Below are positions 57,522 to 64,000 of a stretch of DNA of 64,000 nucleotides, piece by piece. The notes beneath the pieces were generated by a model. The model saw only the letters and a program-made list of their open reading frames with translations, was not told where the DNA came from and ran no database searches. A program made the position numbers and the translations under genes. Source of the DNA: DASPNM01 sp035626515 (GTDB lineage: Bacteria > Bacteroidota > Bacteroidia > Chitinophagales > Chitinophagaceae). The stretch covers positions 1-64,000 of the forward strand of contig DASPNM010000007.1 of the NCBI GenBank assembly GCA_035626515.1. The letters run 5' to 3'. Each line of letters opens with the position of its first letter. Position 1 is the stretch's first letter.

Positions 57522-58973
57522 CTATTTCGTCCACTGATTGTTCACCATTCGCCAGATCCCCAGCGGATTTTCGTCGCGCAGTTCAACGGGCAGCAAATGA
57601 TTCGGCCAGTTCTGGAAACAAAGCGGTCGCGCAAAACGCCGGATGCCGTCGGGCCCGACGGAAGTGAACCGGGAATCGGTGGTTGCAGGAAACGGACCCC
57701 CGTGATGCATGCTCCAGCGAACGTCCACGCCGGTGGGAACACCGTTCAGAATAAAACGGCCGCAAAGATTCTTGACCTCTTCAACAAGTTCCTCATGATA
57801 TTTTAAGTCAGCTTCTGTCGCCATGAGCGTGGCCGTCAGCTGGCCTTCCAGCTCGCGGGCCACCTGCATCATTTCCGTTTCATCGCGGCAGCGAATCACG
57901 ATTGAATAAGGTCCGAAAACTTCCTGGTGCAAAATAGGATTGTTGAGAAACGCGGTGCCGGTTGCCGTGGCTATGGTAGGCGTTGCCTGGTTGAACTGCG
58001 GTTCCGCTTCGGCGGCGGCCACCATCTCCACATGCTCCTGCGCCAGTGCGTTCGCGCGTTTTTCTACATAACTTTTAAAAATCCCCGTGTGCAGCATGGT
58101 GCCGGGTTCGCACGTGCGGATCTCTTCAGCCAGAGCCCGAATGAATTCCTGCAGCGCGTCGGATTCCAACCCGATGATCAGCCCGGGATTGGTGCAGAAT
58201 TGACCTACTCCGAGGGTGATCGAAGCAGCGCAGCTTTTGGCAATGTCGGTGCCCGATTGTTTCAGCTTTTCGGGAAATAAAAAAATCGGGTTGACGCTGC
58301 CCATTTCGGCGAAAACCGGGATAGGGTCACGCCGCTGGTTGCCCCATTCGAAAAGTTGCTTTCCTCCTGCCTGGGACCCCGTAAACCCGACTGCCCGTGT
58401 CCGCGGATGCTTCACGAGTGCTTCGCCCACTTCGTAAGCGGTACCGTGCACATGGGAAAAAATGCCGTTCGGTAAGGAAAGGGCAGCAATGGTATCATTG
58501 ATCGCCCCTGCAACCAGTTCACTGGTTTCCGCATGCGCCGGGTGAGCTTTTACGATCACCGGACAGCCGGCCGCGAAGGCGCAGGCGGTATCACCTCCCG
58601 CGGTGGAATAGGCAAACGGGAAATTCGACGCGCCAAAAACCACTACCGGTCCGAGTGGAACGTTCATCTTGCGGAGGTCCAGTTTTCCGGTATCGATCCG
58701 CGCATCCAGTGCTAAACCCTTTTCACACGCCTCCGCGTAAAACCGAAGCTGGAAAACGGTGCGGGCAAGTTCATTCTTTAGTCGGGAGGGAAGCAAATTG
58801 GTTTCGCGCCCCGCGGCGCTGATGAGCTGTTCTTCCCGCTCCTCGAGGGCAGACGCAAGACCACGCATAAACCCGGCCCTTTGCTTGGGCGAACTATTCC
58901 TATAACTAAGGAATGCCTTCCAGGCCTGTTCCATCACCTGGTTGATCTCTTCCCTGGTAGCGTCCGGGTACAT
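57522..58973 (-). CDS. Aldehyde dehydrogenase, likely alpha-ketoglutaric semialdehyde dehydrogenase
   Basis: A 483-residue ALDH. The catalytic Cys lies in GVGQFCTNPG (about residue 260), the general-base Glu in PVFAEMGSVNP, and FTGSQAGG is the cofactor loop. The sequence has the hallmarks of 2,5-dioxovalerate dehydrogenases (GASNFPFAYSTAGGDTACA, SMHHGGPFPATTDSRFTSVG). It would oxidise alpha-ketoglutaric semialdehyde to 2-oxoglutarate. A DapA-family gene lies 10 bases upstream on the same strand; the pair suggests hydroxyproline or pentose catabolism. Confidence 0.88.
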   Translation of the reverse strand: MYPDATREEINQVMEQAWKAFLSYRNSSPKQRAGFMRGLASALEEREEQLISAAGRETNLLPSRLKNELARTVFQLRFYAEACEKGLALDARIDTGKLDLRKMNVPLGPVVVFGASNFPFAYSTAGGDTACAFAAGCPVIVKAHPAHAETSELVAGAINDTIAALSLPNGIFSHVHGTAYEVGEALVKHPRTRAVGFTGSQAGGKQLFEWGNQRRDPIPVFAEMGSVNPIFLFPEKLKQSGTDIAKSCAASITLGVGQFCTNPGLIIGLESDALQEFIRALAEEIRTCEPGTMLHTGIFKSYVEKRANALAQEHVEMVAAAEAEPQFNQATPTIATATGTAFLNNPILHQEVFGPYSIVIRCRDETEMMQVARELEGQLTATLMATEADLKYHEELVEEVKNLCGRFILNGVPTGVDVRWSMHHGGPFPATTDSRFTSVGPDGIRRFARPLCFQNWPNHLLPVELRDENPLGIWRMVNNQWTK

Positions 58974-58983
58974 TATAAATACT

Positions 58984-59889
58984 TTATTTAGTAACTGCCC
59001 TTCTGTTTTGGATGGCGCCGCGGATGATCTTCAAAATCCGTTCCCTTTCCTCGCCTTCCAGCTGGAGGCGTGGCTCCCGCACATATTCGGTTCCGAGGCC
59101 GGTGAGCGACTGCGCAAGCTTAATATACTGTACCAGTTTGGGATGAATGTCTAGTTCCAGCAGCGGAAGGAACCAGCGGTAGAGCTGTCTTGCCTGTTCC
59201 AACTCACCGTTTATTATGAGCTGATACAGTTCCACCGTCTCGCGCGGAAATGCGCAAACCAGTCCCGCCACCCACCCGTCGGCGCCCAGGCAAAGTTCTT
59301 CAAATGCAAGGGTGTCCACGCCGCAGAGAATCCGGAACCGGTCCCCAAAGCAGTTTCTCATCCGTGTTACATTTGTCACGTCACGGGTGCTTTCTTTCAC
59401 CGCCTGTATGTTGCTCACGTCGGCCAGCTGTGCAAACATCCCGAGCGAGATCCCGGTGCCATAGTCGACAGGGTTATTGTAAAGCAAAATGGGAAGGTTG
59501 GTAGATGTAGCGACTGCCCGGAAAAAACTGACTGTTTCGCGATGGTCGGGGCGGTAACGCATCGGTGGCAACAGCATGACGCCGTCGGCCCCCCAGTCGC
59601 CCGCCAGCCCTGCCTGCCGTATAGCATCGCGCGTGCTGCCTTCGGCGATGTTGAGAATTACGGGTACCTGGCCGTCTACCAGCTTGACCGTATTCCGCAC
59701 AAGCACCTCTTTTTCGGCGGTCGTAAGCACGCTCGCTTCTCCGAGGCTGCCTCCGAGAATGATCCCGTCGACGCCTGCCTGCAACTGGGATTCAATGCTT
59801 TTCGCCAGCATTTCCAAATCCAGCTCATCACCCCCTGTCAGAGGTGTTGTCAGGGCCGGAAAAACTCCCTTCCATTGAAATTCCATCAT
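58984..59889 (-). CDS. DapA-family lyase/deaminase, possibly pyrroline-4-hydroxy-2-carboxylate deaminase
   Basis: A 301-residue class I aldolase-fold enzyme. The Schiff-base lysine K165 (QAVKEST), catalytic Tyr137 (LLYNNP) and the GGSLGE loop (46-51, where DapA has GTTGE) are clear. The family includes dihydrodipicolinate synthase, N-acetylneuraminate lyase, 2-keto-3-deoxy-sugar-acid enzymes and pyrroline-4-hydroxy-2-carboxylate deaminase. The neighbouring ketoglutaric semialdehyde dehydrogenase favours the last. Start at 59889 or 59886 (adjacent ATGs). It is not a lysine-pathway DapA by context. Confidence 0.8.
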   Translation of the reverse strand: MMEFQWKGVFPALTTPLTGGDELDLEMLAKSIESQLQAGVDGIILGGSLGEASVLTTAEKEVLVRNTVKLVDGQVPVILNIAEGSTRDAIRQAGLAGDWGADGVMLLPPMRYRPDHRETVSFFRAVATSTNLPILLYNNPVDYGTGISLGMFAQLADVSNIQAVKESTRDVTNVTRMRNCFGDRFRILCGVDTLAFEELCLGADGWVAGLVCAFPRETVELYQLIINGELEQARQLYRWFLPLLELDIHPKLVQYIKLAQSLTGLGTEYVREPRLQLEGEERERILKIIRGAIQNRRAVTK

Positions 59890-59998
59890 TTTGTCTTGCA
59901 AAGGTTTTTGTAGCCGGGCCGACCGATTTTCCGGCCGGAAGTGCAAAAATGTTCCTAATTTTCAACAATCAATTAATCGGTTACCAAAACTAAGTATC

Positions 59999-62900
59999 AT
60001 GAAGAGATTTTTTACCCGCCTTCTCAGTTTACTGTCGCTTTCATTTTTCACCGCAGTGTCGTTCGGACAACAGGGTGATTACCGCCTTTTGCTTAAGCAG
60101 GGAACTTTCCTGCCCGAAGAAAATGCGAGAGAACTGAGCAAGGGTTCGTCGGTGTTTCAACGCAGCGCTTACGGCGACAAGTATTACATGGTCGTTCAGT
60201 TCAGGGAAATCCCTACCGACCAGGAAAAGCAGGATCTGAGACGGGCAGGTGTTACGCTCATTGATTACCTGCCGAATTTTGCATTTACTGCAGCCATGGC
60301 GCGCCAGACGGATCTCGCCAGCCTTCCGCGCTATGACGTGCGCAGCGTGTTCTCGCTAAATGCGATTCAAAAAACAATTCCCGCGGTCTTTTCAAACGCT
60401 GTACCTGCACATGCAATCCAGGTGAGCGGAATGGTAGATCTGGCCGTGCAAACCTACGAGCGTATGGATCCATTCCAGATCAGCCAGCCGGTTGTGAATT
60501 TAGGCGGTCAGATCGTGGAAGCCACGCCGATCTTCCGCACATTCACCATCCGGGTACCGCGCGACCGCATGCTCGACCTGGTATCGCTTCCGTTCGTGCA
60601 ATGGGTCGAATTCATTGAAGGGCCAAAGCAAACCGAAAACCTGCCGGGCCGTACATTGCACCGCGTCAATGTACTGAACGACGGGGTGCGAAACCTGAAA
60701 GGGGACGGCATCAACATCGGGATCTGGGATGCAGGCGAAATAAGCCCGCACCTGGACTTTTTGCCGACAAGCCGCCTCACCCAAATCGAGTTCAATTCGC
60801 CGCAGCAGCATTCCACGCATTGCGCGGGAACTATTCTGGGACGCGGGCTGATCAATCACACCGCCCGCGGAATGGCGCCGAACGCCAACCTCTATTCATG
60901 GAATTACAATGGCAACGTGCTCACAGAGATGGCGGCCGGCATCCCCGCCCACAACCTGATCGTGAGCAGCCACTCGTACAACGACGGATTGGGGGTTAGC
61001 TGCAACATTAACGGGACACAAATTCAATATACACTCGTTAGCCGCAACACGGACCTCAATCTGAACAATTTTCCCTTCCACCTGCACGTGCATTCTGCGG
61101 GCAACGCTCAAAGTTCCTGCGCCAACGGATGGTACACGATCACGGGAACCGGAAAATCTGCCAAGAACAATATCGTGGTGGCGGCGCTTACTTCCACCGA
61201 TGGAATGACCTCTTTCAGCAGCTTCGGCCCCGTGCAGGACGGACGCGTGAAGCCGGATATTAGCGCGTTTGGTAACAGCGTATTCTCAACCTCAACGCCA
61301 TTGAACAGCTACGCAACGCTTTCCGGTACTTCCATGTCCACGCCAGGGGTTGCGGGAACAGTTGCTCTGCTTGTACAACGTTACAAACAACTCAACTCAA
61401 ACAACCTCCCCCCTTCGACTCTGATCAAAAATGCCTCTCTGAATACCGCGATGGATCTTGGCAACCCCGGACCCGATTATCGCTTCGGTTACGGTCGGAT
61501 CAATGCGCTCGGTGCGGTACGTGTGCTTGAAACGCCGACATACCTGCTGAGCTCAATCGCCAACGGCGCTACGAACAACAGCACGGTGACCGTTCCTGCA
61601 GGGACAGCTCGCCTGCGCGTGATGCTGACCTGGAACGATCCCGCGGGCGCAGCCAATGCCAACCCGGCACTGGTGAACAACCTGGACCTCCAGGTGATCA
61701 ACGGTGCTTCTACCACGTTACCCTGGATTCTTGATAAAAATAACCCGGGCAACAATGCCACGCAGGGTGTGGACAACGTGAGCAACGTGGAGCAGGTGAC
61801 GATCGAGAACCCCGCCGCCGGGACCTATACGATCCGCGTGATCGGCACCAACATTCCTTCGGGACCGCAGGATTACGCGGTCACATGGATGGTGGAGCCA
61901 CCAAATATTGAAGTGATCTACCCCAACGGCGGAGAGTCCTTCAATCCAGGCAACGCGGAGATCATTACATGGAACCATGCCGGCGTTTCCGGGTCGCAGA
62001 ACGTAGAGTATTCGCTGGACAACGGTGCATCCTGGAACCCTATTGCGACGGTGGGTGCTACCACAACCCGGGTAACCTGGTCCGTTCCCCCAGCCAATAC
62101 TTCCACCGCCCTCATACGCATCACGAGCGGATCCATCACCGATGTGAGCGACGCCGGTTTCCACATTATGGGAACCCCCGCCGGTTTTGCCGGAAGCGGA
62201 GTCAGCTGCAACGCGGGTGAGGTGATTTTCACCTGGGGCGCGGTGACCAATGCGACGCACTATGATATTTACCGGCTTGATAATACTACCGGTGAATTCG
62301 TCACACTGGCAGCCAACCTGACCGGCACGAACTATACCGCAACGGGCCTGACGCCGAACGCGAGCATGTGGTTTACGATTCGCGCAAAGAACAACACTAC
62401 CTCCGCGGTGAGCGAACGCGCGAACGCGATTAATGTCACCGTATCAAACGGTGGCGGTGGTCTTGGTGCCGTAGGTCCTATCAGCGGACAGCAGAATATC
62501 TGCGGCACCGTGTCGAATGTACCGTACACCATTTCGGCCGTACCCGGGGCAACATCCTACAGCTGGACCGCTCCCCCGGGAGCAGTTATTGCGAGCGGAC
62601 AGGGCACCACTTCCGTTACCATCAACTATCCGTCGGGAAGCTCGAGCGGGAACGTAAGCGTGAGCGCAACGAATGGAAGCTGCCAAACGGCTCCGTCGAA
62701 CCTCGCTGTCACCGTCGGCACGGAACCCTCTGCGCCTACCAGCGGCGGCAACCAGTCGCGGACGGTCTGCCCCGGCGATCCAATGCCTACGCTTACAGCC
62801 ACGGCATCGGTGCCCTCAGGCCATACGGTAAGATGGTATAATGCAGCTACCGGAGGAAGCCTGGTATCGAGCCCGACGCTCAACTCAGCGGGAACAATTA

Positions 62901-63928
62901 CTTATTACGCGGCAAGCGTGCACAACAGCTCGAATTGCGAAAGCACTGTGCGCACGCCCGTGACCCTTACAATTACACAGGTCGCACAGGCAACCGCAAC
63001 CGCGGGAGGCCCCACTACCTTCTGCCAGGGAGGATCCGTGACGCTGACTGCAAACTCCGGCGGTTCTTATCTCTGGAATACCGGCGCGACCACGCAGTCA
63101 ATAGTCGTCACTACGAGCGGCAGCTACTCGGTGACGGTAACTACATCAGGTTGCACAAGCACCTCAACGCCGGTGAGTGTTACGGTTAATTCCGCGCCAT
63201 CGGCTGCGGTCTCCGCTAGCGGACCCACGGCCTTCTGCCAGGGCGGAAATGTGGTGCTCACTGCTGCTGCTGGCAGCTCCTGGATCTGGAGCACGGGAGC
63301 TACGACTCAGTCCATTACCGTTACGAATTCCGGCAACTATACGGTAACGGTAACGAACAGCAACGGCTGCTCGGCCACGTCCACACCGACAAACGTAACA
63401 GTGAGCCCGAACCCAACGGTTTCGATCAGCGCTTCGCCGTATGCAAGCCTGTTCCCAGGTCTGTCCACAACCCTCACGGCTAACGTGAGCCCGGCGGGCA
63501 GCTATAATTATGTCTGGTCGAGGAATAACGTAACGGTTCCCGGCGCCACCGGACCCACCCTTTCGGGCATTCGCGTTCAGGATATCGGAAGCTACATGGT
63601 GCGGGTTACAAATGCATCCGGCCTTGCTTGCGAAAACACCGCTACTCTGGTCGTCAGGGATTCGGCGACCACAAGGCTCTTTATTTATCCGAGCCCGAAC
63701 AGCGGTCGCTTCCAGGTAGCCTATCATGCCACCAGCAACAACGCGCGTATGACGCTGACGATCTTCGATTCCAAGGGAGCGCAGGTATACACGTCGGGAT
63801 TTGTTCTTAACGCACCCTACCAGCTGATGGATGTGGATCTGAGAAAAGCGCAAAAAGGCGTGTACCGGGTGGTACTGAGCACTTCAGCGGGACAAAAGGT
63901 CGCCGTGGGGTCAGTATTGCTGCAGTAA
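59999..63928 (+). CDS. Giant T9SS-exported S8 subtilase with tandem Ig-like domains
   Basis: A 1,309-residue secreted protease. Signal peptide (1-23); subtilase domain with an intact triad (GIWDAGEISPHLDF, QQHSTHCAGT, LSGTSMSTPGVAG) and oxyanion Asn (HSAGNAQ); a proprotein-convertase-like beta-sandwich; a fibronectin III domain near 725-815; several Ig/PKD-like domains, two of which are near-duplicates with a period of about 71 residues (bases about 62990-63410, each with FCQGG and STGATTQSI-like motifs); and a T9SS type A sorting domain (last 80 residues, from LFIYPSPNSGRF). The ATG at 59999 opens the signal peptide. A terminator follows. Confidence 0.95.
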   Translation: MKRFFTRLLSLLSLSFFTAVSFGQQGDYRLLLKQGTFLPEENARELSKGSSVFQRSAYGDKYYMVVQFREIPTDQEKQDLRRAGVTLIDYLPNFAFTAAMARQTDLASLPRYDVRSVFSLNAIQKTIPAVFSNAVPAHAIQVSGMVDLAVQTYERMDPFQISQPVVNLGGQIVEATPIFRTFTIRVPRDRMLDLVSLPFVQWVEFIEGPKQTENLPGRTLHRVNVLNDGVRNLKGDGINIGIWDAGEISPHLDFLPTSRLTQIEFNSPQQHSTHCAGTILGRGLINHTARGMAPNANLYSWNYNGNVLTEMAAGIPAHNLIVSSHSYNDGLGVSCNINGTQIQYTLVSRNTDLNLNNFPFHLHVHSAGNAQSSCANGWYTITGTGKSAKNNIVVAALTSTDGMTSFSSFGPVQDGRVKPDISAFGNSVFSTSTPLNSYATLSGTSMSTPGVAGTVALLVQRYKQLNSNNLPPSTLIKNASLNTAMDLGNPGPDYRFGYGRINALGAVRVLETPTYLLSSIANGATNNSTVTVPAGTARLRVMLTWNDPAGAANANPALVNNLDLQVINGASTTLPWILDKNNPGNNATQGVDNVSNVEQVTIENPAAGTYTIRVIGTNIPSGPQDYAVTWMVEPPNIEVIYPNGGESFNPGNAEIITWNHAGVSGSQNVEYSLDNGASWNPIATVGATTTRVTWSVPPANTSTALIRITSGSITDVSDAGFHIMGTPAGFAGSGVSCNAGEVIFTWGAVTNATHYDIYRLDNTTGEFVTLAANLTGTNYTATGLTPNASMWFTIRAKNNTTSAVSERANAINVTVSNGGGGLGAVGPISGQQNICGTVSNVPYTISAVPGATSYSWTAPPGAVIASGQGTTSVTINYPSGSSSGNVSVSATNGSCQTAPSNLAVTVGTEPSAPTSGGNQSRTVCPGDPMPTLTATASVPSGHTVRWYNAATGGSLVSSPTLNSAGTITYYAASVHNSSNCESTVRTPVTLTITQVAQATATAGGPTTFCQGGSVTLTANSGGSYLWNTGATTQSIVVTTSGSYSVTVTTSGCTSTSTPVSVTVNSAPSAAVSASGPTAFCQGGNVVLTAAAGSSWIWSTGATTQSITVTNSGNYTVTVTNSNGCSATSTPTNVTVSPNPTVSISASPYASLFPGLSTTLTANVSPAGSYNYVWSRNNVTVPGATGPTLSGIRVQDIGSYMVRVTNASGLACENTATLVVRDSATTRLFIYPSPNSGRFQVAYHATSNNARMTLTIFDSKGAQVYTSGFVLNAPYQLMDVDLRKAQKGVYRVVLSTSAGQKVAVGSVLLQ

Positions 63929-63945
63929 CCAATCACAATTATTCT

Positions 63946-63981
63946 GAAAAAAGCTGCCTGCGCTGCGGGCAGCTTTTTTTT
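63946..63981 (+). terminator. Intrinsic terminator after the giant subtilase gene
   Basis: A GC-rich stem (AAGCTGCC and GGCAGCTT) with a 9-base loop is followed by a run of T residues, 22 bases after the stop codon. The flanking A-run makes the hairpin work in both directions. Confidence 0.9.
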
Positions 63982-64000
63982 ATTCGCTCAGTGCGCGAAC

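Noticed and set aside
58984..59889. Calling this gene dapA of lysine synthesis
   Set aside because: The GTTGE loop is changed, the neighbour is a semialdehyde dehydrogenase, and no other lysine gene is near.
1..64000. Prophage, insertion sequence or integron
   Set aside because: No transposase, integrase, phage structural gene or recognisable att site was found anywhere in the window.

Overview
This window looks like the chromosome of a Bacteroidota bacterium, most likely of the Chitinophagaceae type. Coding GC is moderate. Three large secreted proteins end in type IX secretion (T9SS type A) sorting domains. Many genes carry the TAnnTTTG -7 promoter element of this phylum and lack Shine-Dalgarno sequences. 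Kdo/LPS and LolA genes show a Gram-negative envelope. There is no rRNA, insertion sequence, prophage or CRISPR array. The only AT-rich part is the truncated membrane gene at the left edge.

Layout, left to right. Bases 1-870: the tail of a membrane gene, then about 680 bases with no recognisable gene. 0.9-4.8 kb: small metabolic genes (methyltransferase, a cysteine-synthase-like PLP enzyme, an AHSA1-type protein, a medium-chain reductase). 4.9-9.1 kb: four co-oriented genes for unrecognised envelope proteins. 9.1-11.7 kb: efp-accB-accC on the minus strand. 11.8-18.1 kb: an amidohydrolase, an outer-membrane barrel with a kinase-like exported domain, malate dehydrogenase and a T9SS-exported sugar dehydrogenase. 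18.1-25.4 kb: a subtilase, an M57 protease, an RlmK-like methyltransferase, a DnaQ/GIY-YIG fusion, an FKBP isomerase and a second AHSA1 protein. 25.4-31.4 kb: two valine tRNAs flanking a repeat-rich spacer, with an arginyltransferase-like gene, clpS and aat nearby, which is an N-degron set. 31.5-41.3 kb: valS, a metalloprotease/propeller/barrel protein, a free-methionine sulfoxide reductase, acylphosphatase, and a two-component module preceded by repeated 16-bp near-palindromes. 41.4-50.0 kb, minus strand: a Kdo operon (kdsA, an aldolase-CBS fusion, kdsC-like, kdsB, an SDR epimerase), then lolA, ftsK, a DUF423 gene and aroK. 50.0-56.0 kb: tryptophan/kynurenine catabolism (2-aminomuconate deaminase, kynU, kmo, with pyrF in the same operon) and a glutaryl-CoA dehydrogenase. 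56.2-64.0 kb: a fatty-acid hydroxylase, an aldehyde dehydrogenase/DapA-family pair that fits hydroxyproline catabolism, and a giant T9SS subtilase.

The strongest candidates for undescribed biology are these. (1) A fructose-6-phosphate-aldolase-like domain is fused to KdsD-type CBS domains exactly where the Kdo operon should hold arabinose-5-phosphate isomerase. (2) An exported kinase-like domain is fused to a BamA-like barrel. (3) An operator-like 16-bp near-palindrome recurs upstream of a lipoprotein/membrane-protein/histidine-kinase/response-regulator module. (4) The 4.9-9.1 kb envelope cluster. (5) An elongation factor P lacks the PGKG tip loop. (6) Intergenic spacers share word-like low-complexity repeats and hairpins. 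All assignments come from reading motifs and context; no database search was run.
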